DNA from: Rhizobium bangladeshense
Lineage (GTDB): Bacteria; Pseudomonadota; Alphaproteobacteria; Rhizobiales; Rhizobiaceae
Reading direction: 5' to 3'
Assembly (NCBI RefSeq): GCF_017357245.1
Contig: NZ_CP071612.1
Span: 1,553,001 to 1,617,000 of the forward strand
DNA length: 64,000 nucleotides
Part shown: positions 1 through 9,178 of the stretch, in pieces
Layout of the letters: every line of letters starts with the position of its first letter
Numbering within the stretch: position 1 is the first letter of the stretch
Position numbers and translations under genes: made by a program
Notes under the pieces: generated by a model
The model's input: the letters and a program-made list of their open reading frames with translations, nothing else
Database searches by the model: none
Told to the model about the DNA's origin: nothing

Positions 1-424
1 CGTCATGGCCATGGCTGGTGAAGGGGTCGAGCGCGACGTCGGTGATGACGCCGATCTCCGGCACTGCCTTCTTGATCGCCGCCGTCGCCTGATTGATCAG
101 ATTGTTGGCCTCAAGGCTATTCGAACCGGTCTCGTCACGCAGCTCCATCTCGATATTGGGAAAGGTCGCCAGCGCCGGAATACCGAGGCCGGCCGCTTCG
201 CGCGCGGCCTCGACCGCCTTGTCGATGCTCATGCGGTTGACGCCCGGCATGGCCGGGATCGGATCGATGATACCGGAGCCCGGCACGATGAAGATCGGCC
301 AGATCAGGTCGTCGACCGTCAGCTGGTTCTCCCGTACGAGTCGGCGCGTCCAGTCCGCCTTGCGGTTGCGCCGCATGCGGCGATGGCCGGTGATGTCGTC
401 GACGAGATGCGTCTTATCCTGCAT
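1..424 (-). CDS. hemB: Porphobilinogen synthase (5-aminolevulinate dehydratase), 3' part missing
   Basis: Reading the minus strand from the ATG at 424 gives a protein starting MQDKTHLVDD that continues with RMRRNRKADWTRRLVREN and then PIFIVPGSGIIDPIPAMPGV. These are the N-terminal landmarks of HemB, which condenses two 5-aminolevulinates to porphobilinogen in haem synthesis. About 141 residues are inside the window. The catalytic lysines and zinc/magnesium-binding parts lie beyond base 1. It is transcribed divergently from the membrane protein at 557. The family is clear; completeness cannot be judged. Confidence 0.93.
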   Translation of the reverse strand, partial: MQDKTHLVDDITGHRRMRRNRKADWTRRLVRENQLTVDDLIWPIFIVPGSGIIDPIPAMPGVNRMSIDKAVEAAREAAGLGIPALATFPNIEMELRDETGSNSLEANNLINQATAAIKKAVPEIGVITDVALDPFTSHGHD

Positions 425-556
425 GATATCTATCCCCACGCCATTCCATTTATCGGAGCGCTCATTATCATGGCGCCCGGAAAATCCAAACCGGACGATT
501 GGCCGCGGCGGAAAAACCTGCTTGTAACGATCCGATCCCGAACCGATGTTTGCGCC

Positions 557-994
557 ATGGAAACCGAATCCCCGACAATACCGAAACGCACGCTGGCGGA
601 TCTTCTCTTCATCCTCTTTCTGAGGCTGGTCGCCGTATCCTGCTTCTGGTTCGGGCTGCAATATTGGGCGATGCTCGTCGGCTATTCCCTGGTCGGGGCC
701 GGCCGCTTCGATCTTTTGAGCCTGCCGTGGAAGGTCGCAAGCACCAGCCTTGCCGTGCTTTTCCCCGTCGCTTCCCTCGGCCTCTGGCTCACCGTCTCCT
801 GGGGACCGGTCATCTGGGTGCTGGCCGCAGGCGGGCAAATCCTGATGTATGGGCTGTTGCCTGACATTTTTGGGCCCAACAAGCTGATCATCCTGCTGCA
901 TCTCATGGTCGCTGCGGTCTACTGCATTTTCCGCCTGCTGCTCTGGCTGGAAAAGCGCCGGCACCGCCGCCAGGTAAGTGTTGATTTACCCTGA
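557..994 (+). CDS. Small integral membrane protein, DUF6163-like
   Basis: A 145-residue protein from the ATG at 557, which I prefer because the in-frame sequence further upstream is antisense to hemB. After a short polar N-terminus (METESPTIPKRTLADLL) there are about four hydrophobic segments, near residues 14-40, 48-75, 78-98 and 104-125, then a basic tail (EKRRHRRQ). It therefore probably sits in the inner membrane with the tail in the cytoplasm. I associate this position beside hemB and ldtR with the rhizobial DUF6163 family, but that label is from memory. Function unknown. Confidence 0.72.
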   Translation: METESPTIPKRTLADLLFILFLRLVAVSCFWFGLQYWAMLVGYSLVGAGRFDLLSLPWKVASTSLAVLFPVASLGLWLTVSWGPVIWVLAAGGQILMYGLLPDIFGPNKLIILLHLMVAAVYCIFRLLLWLEKRRHRRQVSVDLP

Positions 995-1041
995 GACAAC
1001 GTGGAGTTTCCGGTAAGGCTCCATTAAGCCTGCGGTTTAAG

Positions 1042-1062
1042 TCGAATTTTATATGTATTCGA
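1042..1062. promoter_or_regulatory. Inverted repeat upstream of ldtR, possible operator
   Basis: TCGAAT and ATTCGA form a perfect 6-bp inverted repeat separated by 9 AT-rich bases, 62 bp before the ldtR ATG. MarR-family regulators commonly bind such palindromes and autoregulate. That this is the LdtR operator is inference. I did not find the same arms in front of ldtP. Confidence 0.35.
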
Positions 1063-1124
1063 TAGGGTCTCACTCAAGGCGGGAAGAAAACGACACCGCC
1101 AAACAAAACAGTGAGGCAGTCAAT

Positions 1125-1640
1125 ATGAACACGAAAATCAAGCCGCAGGCGGTATCGAACTTCCGTGACCAGCAGGATCAGGGCATCCGTGATCTTTACA
1201 TGGAATCCCTTCATCTTGTCGAACGTCTTCATCGCCGTCTTCTCGACGTCATCAAGGACGAGTTCGACCGTCAGGGCCGCAGCGACGTCAACGCCATTCA
1301 GGCGCTGCTCCTTTTCAACATCGGCAATTCCGAGCTGACAGCCGGCGAGCTGCGTTCCCGCGGCTACTATCTCGGCTCCAACGTTTCCTACAACGTCAAG
1401 AAGCTGGTCGATCTCGGCTTCATCAACCACCAGCGCTCCCGCATCGACCGCCGCTCGGTCCGCATCAGCCTGACCGAAACCGGCCAGGAGATCGCCGAAA
1501 CGGTCGCAAGGCTCTATGAACGCCACATCGCCTCAATCGACAAGGTCGGCGGCATCGGCACCGACGAGTTCACCCAGATGAACAAGCTGCTCCAGCGCCT
1601 GGATCGCTTCTGGAACGACTCGATCATGTATCGCCTCTAA
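1125..1640 (+). CDS. ldtR: MarR-family transcriptional regulator LdtR
   Basis: A 171-residue winged-helix protein starting MNTKIKPQAV. The central part (about residues 55-115) carries the MarR helix-turn-helix and wing: LTAGELRSRGYYLGSNVSYN for the recognition helix, then NHQRSRIDRRSVRISLTE for the wing. In Candidatus Liberibacter asiaticus the homologue LdtR activates the L,D-transpeptidase gene ldtP and is linked to osmotic tolerance. Here the next gene downstream is also an L,D-transpeptidase, which supports the assignment. The ATG at 1125 is chosen because the upstream extension (MYSIGSHSRREEND) looks non-coding. A hairpin with a T-run follows, so ldtR is probably monocistronic. Confidence 0.88.
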   Translation: MNTKIKPQAVSNFRDQQDQGIRDLYMESLHLVERLHRRLLDVIKDEFDRQGRSDVNAIQALLLFNIGNSELTAGELRSRGYYLGSNVSYNVKKLVDLGFINHQRSRIDRRSVRISLTETGQEIAETVARLYERHIASIDKVGGIGTDEFTQMNKLLQRLDRFWNDSIMYRL

Positions 1641-1668
1641 GACCCTCGACCTCCTTTCAGGGTTGAAG

Positions 1669-1701
1669 AAAACCGGATGCGTTCCCTGCGCGTCCGGTTT
1701 T
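1669..1701 (+). terminator. Rho-independent terminator after ldtR
   Basis: A 9-bp stem (AAAACCGGA / TCCGGTTTT) with a GC-rich loop and terminal T residues begins 28 bp after the ldtR stop codon. Confidence 0.8.
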
Positions 1702-2073
1702 GCCGTTGCGCCCGTGGCATCTTTGCAACGCATGGCAGGCAAGCGTAAGAGCCGGTATTCAAGCCGTTTTTTAGCCGTTATTAACCGGCACGATTTACCC
1801 CGTCATATGGTTCGTTGCGTAATGAACTCGGCCATCGGCAGCTGTCTTCGGCCTGGCAACACGAATTGGCCATATTGGTGTGGCAGCGGAAGGTTGACAA
1901 CCGGCGCTTTCAATGGACCAGGAACGTTCAGGCTTTCGCATCGCAATCTTGTGATGCGGCGGGCAGAATTTTCCGATGTGCCGGGAGTAACGAATGGATG
2001 AGATCTGCGTTACGGCGCAGTGATATCGCAAAGGGCCGCGCTTCCTTTGTAGCGGCATTCAGTGGTTGGGACT
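1702..2073. other. Intergenic leader between ldtR and ldtP
   Basis: About 370 bp without a convincing gene. It should hold the ldtP promoter and any LdtR binding site. A TTGACA hexamer occurs near 1896, but no good -10 box lies at the right distance. Several short ORFs here have no recognisable product. Confidence 0.5.
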
Positions 2074-3375
2074 ATGTCGAAGAAAAACGGAAATGAAGCT
2101 CTCTCGCGCCGCGCTTTCCTTGCGTCGGCGGCAACGGTTGGCGCCAGCGCAATTGCCGCGCCGGCCTTTGCCCAGTCTGCGCTCGATACTCTGATCAACG
2201 CGCCGCGGCGCGGCAACTGGGACGACCAGTTCGACGCCAAGGCGGCTTCGCGCACGGCAACCGCCGTCGTTTCCAATACACCAATCCTGGGACCCCAATC
2301 GGTTGCTAGCGCCCAGCAGGCGATCATGCAGTATCAGCAGATTGCCGCTGCCGGCGGCTGGCCCGAAGTCAATCCGGGTGATCAGCGCCTGCAGCTCGGT
2401 GTTTCCTCTCCCACTGTCCAGGCGCTGCGCCAGCGTCTGGCGATCACCGGCGATCTGCCGCGCGAGGCGGGCCTCTCCAATGCCTTCGATTCCTATGTCG
2501 ACGGCGCCGTCAAGCGCTTCCAAGCGCGTCACGGCCTTCCGGCCGATGGCGTTCTCGGCGAATTCACGCTTAAGGCGCTGAACATCCCCTGCGATGTCCG
2601 CCTGCAGCAGTTGAACACCAACCTCATCCGCCTGCAGACTTTCCCCGAAGATCTCGGCCGCCGTCACGTGATGGTCAATATCCCGGCCGCCTATGTGGAA
2701 GCTGTCGAAGACGGGAGCGTTGCGACGCGCCACACCGCGGTCGTCGGCCGTCTCAGCCGCCCGACGCACATCGTCAACTCCAAGATCTACGAAGTCATCC
2801 TCAATCCCTATTGGACTGCGCCGCGCTCGATCGTCGAAAAGGACATCATGCCGCTGATGCGCAAGGATCCAACCTATCTCGAAAAGAACGCCATCCGCCT
2901 GATCGACGGCAAGGGCAACGAAGTCTCTCCCGAAACCGTCGACTGGAACGGCGAGGCGCCGAACCTGATGTTCCGTCAGGACCCCGGCAAGATCAACGCC
3001 ATGGCGTCGACGAAAATCAACTTCTACAACAAGAACGGCGAGTACATGCACGACACGCCGCAGCAGGGCCTGTTCAACAAGCTCATGCGTTTCGAATCCT
3101 CGGGCTGCGTCCGCGTTCAGAACGTTCGTGACCTGACGAACTGGCTGCTGCGCGAAACTCCAGGCTGGAACCGCCAGCAGATGGAGCAGGTGATCGCAAG
3201 CGGCGTCAACACGCCGATCAAGCTCGCCATGGAAATTCCGGTCTATTTCGTCTACATCTCCGCCTGGGGTATGCCAGACGGGATCGTCCAGTTCCGCGAC
3301 GACATCTATCAGATGGATGGCAATGCCGAACTCGCGCTCGACACCACGGCTGGCATGGAACAGCCGGTCCAGTAA
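2074..3375 (+). CDS. ldtP: L,D-transpeptidase (YkuD domain) with peptidoglycan-binding domain
   Basis: A 433-residue periplasmic enzyme predicted to make 3-3 cross-links or attach proteins to peptidoglycan. The N-terminus SRRAFLASAATVGASAIAAP is a Tat-like signal (twin Arg, hydrophobic core, then APAFAQS). A PG_binding_1-like helical domain lies around residues 105-170 (PTVQALRQRL ... VKRFQARHGLPADGVLGEFT). The YkuD catalytic domain runs from about 190 to 370 and contains the nucleophile motif ESSGCVRV (Cys345) with an upstream His. A GTG at 2062 is an alternative start; the ATG at 2074 directly precedes the signal peptide. It is the expected target of the adjacent ldtR. A terminator hairpin follows. 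Confidence 0.9.
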   Translation: MSKKNGNEALSRRAFLASAATVGASAIAAPAFAQSALDTLINAPRRGNWDDQFDAKAASRTATAVVSNTPILGPQSVASAQQAIMQYQQIAAAGGWPEVNPGDQRLQLGVSSPTVQALRQRLAITGDLPREAGLSNAFDSYVDGAVKRFQARHGLPADGVLGEFTLKALNIPCDVRLQQLNTNLIRLQTFPEDLGRRHVMVNIPAAYVEAVEDGSVATRHTAVVGRLSRPTHIVNSKIYEVILNPYWTAPRSIVEKDIMPLMRKDPTYLEKNAIRLIDGKGNEVSPETVDWNGEAPNLMFRQDPGKINAMASTKINFYNKNGEYMHDTPQQGLFNKLMRFESSGCVRVQNVRDLTNWLLRETPGWNRQQMEQVIASGVNTPIKLAMEIPVYFVYISAWGMPDGIVQFRDDIYQMDGNAELALDTTAGMEQPVQ

Positions 3376-3403
3376 GCGGCGATCTGAGCATCACGATTTT
3401 GAG

Positions 3404-3428
3404 AACCGCGCTTTCCGGCGCGGTTTTT
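3404..3428 (+). terminator. Rho-independent terminator after ldtP
   Basis: An 8-bp stem AACCGCGC / GCGCGGTT with a 6-nt loop and five T residues starts 28 bp after the ldtP stop. Confidence 0.85.
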
Positions 3429-3592
3429 CATGCCCGAGAGGGCGCTTCGGCACCACGGCCGCTCAGCAAACGCAGAGAACGGTCACAAAAGGGCCGCAGC
3501 GCGCGCTTTGCCCAGCAAATGTCGTTCTTCGTATTGCCCTTGCCACGGCGGAAGGCTAATACCTCACCGCATTCCAGTTGAGGAGCCCGCCC

Positions 3593-4891
3593 ATGACCAA
3601 TGCTTCCACCGAATCCTTCTTCAATCGCTCGCTTGCGGACGTCGATCCCGAGATTTTCGGCGCGATCGGAAAGGAACTCGGTCGCCAACGGCATGAGATC
3701 GAACTGATCGCTTCCGAGAACATCGTTTCCCGAGCCGTGCTGGAAGCCCAGGGCTCCATCATGACCAACAAATATGCCGAGGGTTATCCCGGCAAGCGTT
3801 ATTACGGCGGTTGCCAGTTCGTCGATATCGCCGAAGAATTGGCGATCGAGCGTGCCAAGAAGCTGTTCGGCGTCAATTTCGCCAATGTTCAGCCGAATTC
3901 CGGCTCGCAGATGAACCAGGCCGTGTTCCTGGCGCTGCTGCAGCCCGGCGACACTTTCATGGGTCTCGACCTGAATTCGGGCGGCCACCTCACCCATGGT
4001 TCGCCGGTCAACATGTCCGGCAAGTGGTTCAATGTCGTCTCCTACGGCGTACGCGAAGGTGACCACCTTCTCGACATGGATGAGGTCGCACGCAAGGCCG
4101 AAGAGCACAAGCCGAAGCTGATCATCGCCGGCGGCACCGCCTATTCGCGTATCTGGGACTGGAAGCGCTTCCGCGAGATCGCCGACAGCGTCGGCGCCTA
4201 TCTGATGGTTGACATGGCCCACATCGCCGGCCTCGTCGCCGGAGGGCAGCATCCGTCGCCGTTCCCGCACTGCCACGTCGCGACGACCACGACCCACAAG
4301 TCGCTGCGTGGCCCGCGCGGCGGCGTCATCCTCACCAATGAGGAGGACCTCGCCAAGAAGTTCAATTCGGCCGTCTTCCCCGGTCTGCAGGGCGGTCCGC
4401 TGATGCATATCATCGCCGCCAAGGCAGTAGCATTCGGCGAGGCGCTGCAGCCGGAATTCAAGGAATATGCCGCCCAGATCGTCAAGAACGCCCGGGCGCT
4501 TGCCGAGACACTGATCGCTGGCGGCCTCGACGTCGTCTCCGGCGGCACCGACAACCATCTGATGCTCGTCGACCTGCGCAAGAAGAACGCCACGGGCAAG
4601 CGCGCCGAGGCAGCGCTCGGCCGGGCTTACATCACCTGCAACAAGAACGGCATCCCCTTTGACCCGGAGAAGCCTTTCGTCACCTCCGGCGTGCGCTTGG
4701 GCGCACCGGCCGGGACGACCCGCGGCTTCAAGGAAGCCGAATTCCGCGAAATCGGCAATCTCATTGTCGAGGTTCTGGACGGCCTGAAAGTCGCCAATTC
4801 CGACGAAGGGAACGCCGCCGTAGAAGCCGCGGTGCGCGGCAAGGTGGTCAGCCTCACAGACCGCTTCCCAATGTATGACTACATGGGATAA
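3593..4891 (+). CDS. glyA: Serine hydroxymethyltransferase
   Basis: A 432-residue PLP enzyme that interconverts serine and glycine and feeds methylene-tetrahydrofolate into one-carbon metabolism. Full family length. The PLP-lysine motif [14 protein letters not shown] is intact, with Lys236. Other landmarks are [10 protein letters not shown] near the N-terminus, [16 protein letters not shown], and [17 protein letters not shown] near the C-terminus. The ATG at 3593 has an AGGAG ribosome-binding site 7 nt upstream. nrdR follows after 9 bp and ribD-ribE after that, so it probably leads a four-gene operon. Confidence 0.97.
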   Translation: MTNASTESFFNRSLADVDPEIFGAIGKELGRQRHEIELIASENIVSRAVLEAQGSIMTNKYAEGYPGKRYYGGCQFVDIAEELAIERAKKLFGVNFANVQPNSGSQMNQAVFLALLQPGDTFMGLDLNSGGHLTHGSPVNMSGKWFNVVSYGVREGDHLLDMDEVARKAEEHKPKLIIAGGTAYSRIWDWKRFREIADSVGAYLMVDMAHIAGLVAGGQHPSPFPHCHVATTTTHKSLRGPRGGVILTNEEDLAKKFNSAVFPGLQGGPLMHIIAAKAVAFGEALQPEFKEYAAQIVKNARALAETLIAGGLDVVSGGTDNHLMLVDLRKKNATGKRAEAALGRAYITCNKNGIPFDPEKPFVTSGVRLGAPAGTTRGFKEAEFREIGNLIVEVLDGLKVANSDEGNAAVEAAVRGKVVSLTDRFPMYDYMG

Positions 4892-4900
4892 GGAGTAGCG

Positions 4901-5377
4901 ATGCGCTGCCCCTATTGCGGTTCGGAAGATACCCAGGTCAAGGATTCGCGCCCGGCGGAGGACAACACGTCCATCCGCCGGCGGCGTATCTGTCCGGATT
5001 GCGGAGGCCGCTTTACCACCTTCGAGCGCGTGCAGTTGCGCGAGTTGATGGTCATCAAGAAGACCGGCCGCAAGGTTCCGTTCGACCGCGATAAGCTGGT
5101 GCGCTCCTTCGAAGTGGCGCTGCGCAAGCGCCCCGTCGAGCGCGATCGCATCGAGCGCGCGGTATCCGGCATTGTCCGCCGGCTCGAAAGCTCCGGCGAG
5201 ACCGAGATTTCCTCCGAGCAGATCGGCCTGCAGGTGCTCGAAGCTATGAAGAGCCTCGACGATGTCGGCTTCGTGCGCTACGCCTCGGTCTACCGGGATT
5301 TCTCGCTTGCCGAGGATTTCGAGAAGGTCATTTCCGAAATCAACGCGAAGATCGCCCGCGACCCGCTGGACGGATGA
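4901..5377 (+). CDS. nrdR: Transcriptional repressor NrdR
   Basis: A 158-residue regulator of ribonucleotide reductase genes that senses ATP/dATP. The N-terminal zinc ribbon has four cysteines ([17 protein letters not shown] ... [11 protein letters not shown], residues 3-34). An ATP-cone domain follows (about 49-139; [20 protein letters not shown]). Full length. It sits between glyA and ribD, the common alphaproteobacterial arrangement, with 9 and 3 bp spacing. Confidence 0.97.
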   Translation: MRCPYCGSEDTQVKDSRPAEDNTSIRRRRICPDCGGRFTTFERVQLRELMVIKKTGRKVPFDRDKLVRSFEVALRKRPVERDRIERAVSGIVRRLESSGETEISSEQIGLQVLEAMKSLDDVGFVRYASVYRDFSLAEDFEKVISEINAKIARDPLDG

Positions 5378-5380
5378 GCC

Positions 5381-6685
5381 ATGAGCGTCACGGGAGATGA
5401 CGAAGATTTCATGGCAGCCGCGATCCGCCTGTCTCGCCGGCATCTCGGCCGCACCGCCGCCAATCCTTCCGTCGGCTGCCTGATCGTCAGGAACGGCGTC
5501 GTCGTCGGCAGCGCGGTCACGGCGCCCGGCGGCCGCCCGCATGCCGAGCCTCAAGCGCTGGCGGAAGCCGGCGAACTTGCCCGGGGCGCTACTGCCTATG
5601 TGACGCTCGAACCCTGCTCGCACCACGGCAAAACGCCGCCCTGCGCCGAGGCGCTGATCTCCTATGGCGTTGCCCGCGTCGTGATCAGCGTCACCGATCC
5701 CGACCCGCGGGTTTCGGGCCGTGGCATTTCCATGCTGCGTGACGCAGGCATTGAGGTAACGACAGGCGTGCTGGAGGTCGAGGGCAGGCGCTCGCTGGCC
5801 GCCTATCTCACCCGCCAGACGAAGAATCGGCCCTATGTGACTCTCAAACTTGCCGTTTCCGCCGATGGCATGATCGGCCGCCCGGGGGAGGGCCAGGTGG
5901 CGATCACCGGGCCGCAGGCCCGCGCCCAGGTGCAGGCCTTGCGAGCCGAAACCGACGCCATCCTCGTCGGCATCGGCACGGCGATAGCAGACGATCCGCT
6001 TCTGACGGTGCGCACACCAGGGCTCGAAGCGCAATCGCCAATCCGCATTGTGCTCGATCCCTCGCTGGCATTGCCGCTGACGAGCAAGCTGGTTCAGACG
6101 GCGCGGGAGGTGCCGGTCATCGTGGTGGCGAGCGAGGAAGTATCGCCATTGGCTGCGGATGCCGAGGGATTACCTCCCTCTGTCCCGCCGGAGATCTCCG
6201 CCACAAGGGGGGAGATCGGCAAGGAGCGCGATTCGCATTCCCAAGATGGCCTCTCATCACCAGGATCTGAAGATGCTGGGAAGAGAGTTGGCCACGATTC
6301 GATCTCCCCGGGGGAGATGCCCGGCAGGGCAGAGGGGGGTGATGCACCCGCCGAGACAGCCAACGTGGAATCCCGCCGCGCAGCACTCGAAGCGGCCGGC
6401 GTCGAGATTGTCTACTGCAATCCCTATCATCCCCAGGTCCTGCTGCCGGCGCTTGCGACCCGCGGCATCTCTTCACTTCTGGTCGAAGGCGGCGCAAAGA
6501 CCGCGCGGCTTTTCCTCGAAGCAGATCTCGTCGACCGCATCCATCTTTACCAGGCCCCTGTCATCATCGGCGAAGGTGGTATTGAATCGCCGTTGCAGGC
6601 AACCGACATACCATCCGGTTTCGCCCATAGGGGCACGTATATATTCGGCGCCGATCGCCTGGATGAATATGAAAGAGAGAATTGA
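5381..6685 (+). CDS. ribD: Bifunctional riboflavin biosynthesis protein RibD, carrying an in-frame repeat insertion
   Basis: 434 residues, longer than is usual for RibD (E. coli 367). The N-terminal deaminase domain has the zinc site H54-A55-E56 and PCSHHGKTPPC (Cys79, Cys88). The C-terminal reductase domain starts around residue 147 (PYVTLKLAVSADGMIGRPGE) and resumes at LLVEGGAKTARLFLEADLVD. Between them, about residues 264-320 form a Ser/Gly/Pro/Glu-rich stretch encoded by a palindromic repeat (6171-6340) that keeps the frame open. The insertion lies between strands of the reductase fold, so the enzyme probably tolerates it as a surface loop. The stop codon overlaps the ribE start by one base (TGATG). 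Confidence 0.95.
   Translation: MSVTGDDEDFMAAAIRLSRRHLGRTAANPSVGCLIVRNGVVVGSAVTAPGGRPHAEPQALAEAGELARGATAYVTLEPCSHHGKTPPCAEALISYGVARVVISVTDPDPRVSGRGISMLRDAGIEVTTGVLEVEGRRSLAAYLTRQTKNRPYVTLKLAVSADGMIGRPGEGQVAITGPQARAQVQALRAETDAILVGIGTAIADDPLLTVRTPGLEAQSPIRIVLDPSLALPLTSKLVQTAREVPVIVVASEEVSPLAADAEGLPPSVPPEISATRGEIGKERDSHSQDGLSSPGSEDAGKRVGHDSISPGEMPGRAEGGDAPAETANVESRRAALEAAGVEIVYCNPYHPQVLLPALATRGISSLLVEGGAKTARLFLEADLVDRIHLYQAPVIIGEGGIESPLQATDIPSGFAHRGTYIFGADRLDEYEREN
6171..6340. repeat. RIME-like palindromic repeat inside ribD
   Basis: About 170 bp bounded by imperfect inverted arms: 6171-6199 against 6312-6340, 23 of 29 positions complementary. There is an inner perfect 10-bp pair (GGGGAGATCG near 6210 and CGATCTCCCC at 6300-6309). 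The arm text (cctctgtcccgccggagatc) resembles the intergenic mosaic elements (RIME) scattered in Rhizobium genomes. Here the element is inside a gene and has no stop codon in the ribD frame. Confidence 0.75.
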
Positions 6686-7314
6686 TGTTCACCGGAATTG
6701 TCACTGACGTCGGTACGATCGAAAGCATCTCGCCGCTCAAGGACGGCATCAAGCTCCGCGTCGCCACGAGTTACGACCCGGCGACAATCGATATGGGCGC
6801 GTCGATCTCGCATGCCGGCATCTGCCTCACCGTGACCGGCCTGCCTGCCGAAGGAACCAACGGCCGCTGGTACGAGGTCGAGGCGTGGGAAGAGGCGCTG
6901 CGGCTGACGACGATCGGCACATGGCAAGAAGGCAGCCGCATCAATCTAGAACGGTCGCTGAAGATCGGCGATGAACTTGGCGGCCACATCGTTTCCGGCC
7001 ATGTCGACGGCAAGGCGGAAATCCTGTCGGTGACATCCGAGGGCGACGCGACGCGCTATCGCTTACGCGCTCCCGAGCATCTGGCGAAATTCGTCGCCCC
7101 CAAAGGATCGATCGCGCTCGACGGCACCTCGCTGACGGTCAACGCCGTCGACGGCACCGACTTCGATGTTTTGCTCATCCGCCATACGCTCGAAGTCACC
7201 ACCTGGGGCGAGCGAAAGGCTGGCGATTTCGTCAATTTCGAAGTTGACACCATGGCGCGTTACGCTGCCCGACTGGCGGAATTTCCGAGCACGCAAGCAG
7301 CAGGAAACGTCTGA
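6685..7314 (+). CDS. ribE: Riboflavin synthase alpha chain
   Basis: A 209-residue enzyme that dismutates two 6,7-dimethyl-8-ribityllumazines to riboflavin. It begins with the family signature MFTGIVTDVGTIES. It shows the two tandem lumazine-binding barrels, the second starting near residue 97 (GGHIVSGHVDGKAEI). ATG 6685 overlaps the ribD stop, so translation is probably coupled. Its usual partner ribH is not next to it but 8.8 kb away at 16146. Confidence 0.95.
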   Translation: MFTGIVTDVGTIESISPLKDGIKLRVATSYDPATIDMGASISHAGICLTVTGLPAEGTNGRWYEVEAWEEALRLTTIGTWQEGSRINLERSLKIGDELGGHIVSGHVDGKAEILSVTSEGDATRYRLRAPEHLAKFVAPKGSIALDGTSLTVNAVDGTDFDVLLIRHTLEVTTWGERKAGDFVNFEVDTMARYAARLAEFPSTQAAGNV

Positions 7315-7407
7315 TGCTACGGGCGAATAAATAACACAGAACACGCGGTCCATTTTGGAGGTTATGCGCCGGTTGAAAGGGACAGCGCATCGGGCGGGCC
7401 GGACAAT

Positions 7408-8277
7408 TCAAAAATCCGGGGACAATTTCGTCAGATACTCGCCGTAGGCGCTCTTGCCGAGCTTCTTCGCCAGCCTGGCGAGCTCGTCCTGAGAGATGTA
7501 ACCCATACGCCAGGCGACTTCTTCGGGGCAGGCGATTTTGAAGCCCTGGCGTTTCTCCAGTGTGCTGACGAAACCTGCGGCATCGTGCAGGCTGTCCGGT
7601 GTGCCGGTGTCGAGCCAGGCATAGCCCCGGCCCATCAATTCGACGAAAAGCTGGCCGCGCTCGAGATAGGTGCGGTTGACATCGGTGATTTCCAATTCGC
7701 CCCGCGGTGAAGGCTTCAGGTTGGCGGCGATATCGACCACCTGCTGGTCGTAGAAATAGAGGCCGGTCACCGCCCAGTTCGTTTTCGGCTCCTTCGGCTT
7801 CTCCTCGATCGACCGCGCGTTCATCTCTTTGTCAAAGCTGACAACGCCATAGCGTTCCGGATCGGTGACGTGATAGGCGAAGACCGTCGCGCCTTCCTGC
7901 CGGCTCGTGCCGGATTTCATGATTTCCGCCAGTCCGTGCCCGAAGAAGATGTTATCGCCGAGAACGAGTGCCGAGCTGTCGCCGTGTACGAAGTCGGCGC
8001 CGATGATGAAGGCCTGGGCAAGGCCGTCCGGGCTCGGCTGTACGGCATAGGTCAGCGAAATTCCCCATTGCGAGCCGTCGCCGAGAAGGCGTTTGAAGGC
8101 TTCGACGTCATGAGGCGTAGTGATGATCAGCAACTCCCTGATGCCGGCGAGCATGAGCGTCGTCAGCGGATAGTAGATCATCGGCTTGTCGTAGACAGGC
8201 ATCAACTGTTTCGAGACGGCCTGCGTAATCGGATGCAGACGCGTGCCCGTGCCGCCGGCGAGAATAATCCCCTTCAT
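7408..8277 (-). CDS. rfbA: Glucose-1-phosphate thymidylyltransferase
   Basis: A 289-residue RmlA that makes dTDP-glucose from dTTP and glucose 1-phosphate, the first step to dTDP-L-rhamnose. The nucleotide-binding signature [19 protein letters not shown] opens the protein. [31 protein letters not shown] and [19 protein letters not shown] are all present. It is the last gene of the minus-strand rhamnose operon, 10 bp after rfbD. No clear terminator is visible in the 93 bp that separate it from ribE. Confidence 0.96.
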   Translation of the reverse strand: MKGIILAGGTGTRLHPITQAVSKQLMPVYDKPMIYYPLTTLMLAGIRELLIITTPHDVEAFKRLLGDGSQWGISLTYAVQPSPDGLAQAFIIGADFVHGDSSALVLGDNIFFGHGLAEIMKSGTSRQEGATVFAYHVTDPERYGVVSFDKEMNARSIEEKPKEPKTNWAVTGLYFYDQQVVDIAANLKPSPRGELEITDVNRTYLERGQLFVELMGRGYAWLDTGTPDSLHDAAGFVSTLEKRQGFKIACPEEVAWRMGYISQDELARLAKKLGKSAYGEYLTKLSPDF

Positions 8278-8287
8278 GCCTATCTCC

Positions 8288-9175
8288 TTAAAGACCTTTA
8301 TTCAAAAGGTCTTGCATGACAACCGTCATGGACTGCTTCCACTCCGGGAGCCGGATCCCATATATTCTGGCGAGCTTGTCGCCGCTGAGACGCGAATTGG
8401 CGGGACGCATCGCAGGTGTCGGATAGTCCGCCGTCGGGATGCGTTCGACGCTGACCTTTCTGCCGCCGGATTTGAGAAGCTCCGCGAATATCTCCTCGGC
8501 GAAGTCCGCCCAGCTTGCCTCGCCGCTGCCGGTCAGGTGAAAGGTGCCGCGGAGCGATGGCGCTGGGTCCGCTACAACACGGGTTGCGATCGCAAGAACC
8601 GCGTCGGCTATGTCGAGTGCCGAGGTCGGGCATCCTGTCTGATCGGCGACAACGCGAATATGATCGCGCGTCTCCGATAGTCGCAGCATTGTCTTCAGGA
8701 AATTGGTGCCAAAGGGCGAATAGACCCAGGCCGTGCGCAAGATGACGTGGTTCGGGTTCGCCGCCGCGACGGCCTTCTCGCCCGCGAGCTTCGAACGCCC
8801 ATAGGCGGAAATCGGCGCCGTCCCATCCTCTTCGGAATACGCGGATGCCTTGTCGCCGCTGAAGACGTAGTCGGTTGAAATGTGGATGACCGGGGCCTCG
8901 ATCCGCGCGGCAGCCTCGGCCACCGCCCCGGCGCCTGTCGCGTTGATAGAAAAAGCAAGATCGGGCTCGCTCTCGGCCTTGTCGACCGCCGTATAGGCGG
9001 CGGCCGAGACGATCACTTCCGGGCGCAGAGCCGAGAAGGCGGCTGCGATGCTTGGAGGATCCGCAAGGTCCATTTCCGGCCGCCCCACCGCAATGATTTC
9101 GATGCCCCTTTCGGCGCCACGTCTGAGCAGCGACTGAACGACCTGGCCCTGTTTGCCGGTGACGGCGATGCGCAT
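8288..9175 (-). CDS. rfbD: dTDP-4-dehydrorhamnose reductase
   Basis: A 295-residue short-chain dehydrogenase-type enzyme catalysing the last, NAD(P)H-dependent step to dTDP-L-rhamnose. The N-terminal nucleotide-binding motif is [10 protein letters not shown], a slight variant of the usual GxxGQxG. The YxxxK catalytic pair is seen in YGRSKLAGE, preceded by [13 protein letters not shown]. It lies 3 bp after rfbB and 10 bp before rfbA, so the genes are co-transcribed. Confidence 0.95.
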   Translation of the reverse strand: MRIAVTGKQGQVVQSLLRRGAERGIEIIAVGRPEMDLADPPSIAAAFSALRPEVIVSAAAYTAVDKAESEPDLAFSINATGAGAVAEAAARIEAPVIHISTDYVFSGDKASAYSEEDGTAPISAYGRSKLAGEKAVAAANPNHVILRTAWVYSPFGTNFLKTMLRLSETRDHIRVVADQTGCPTSALDIADAVLAIATRVVADPAPSLRGTFHLTGSGEASWADFAEEIFAELLKSGGRKVSVERIPTADYPTPAMRPANSRLSGDKLARIYGIRLPEWKQSMTVVMQDLLNKGL

Positions 9176-9178
9176 CGC

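Noticed and set aside
3428..6034. 868-residue minus-strand ORF across glyA, nrdR and ribD
   Set aside because: It is the antisense of three certain genes; its length is a product of high GC, and the translation matches no family.
6171..6340. Frameshift or pseudogene in ribD
   Set aside because: The frame is open through the repeat and both catalytic domains are intact.
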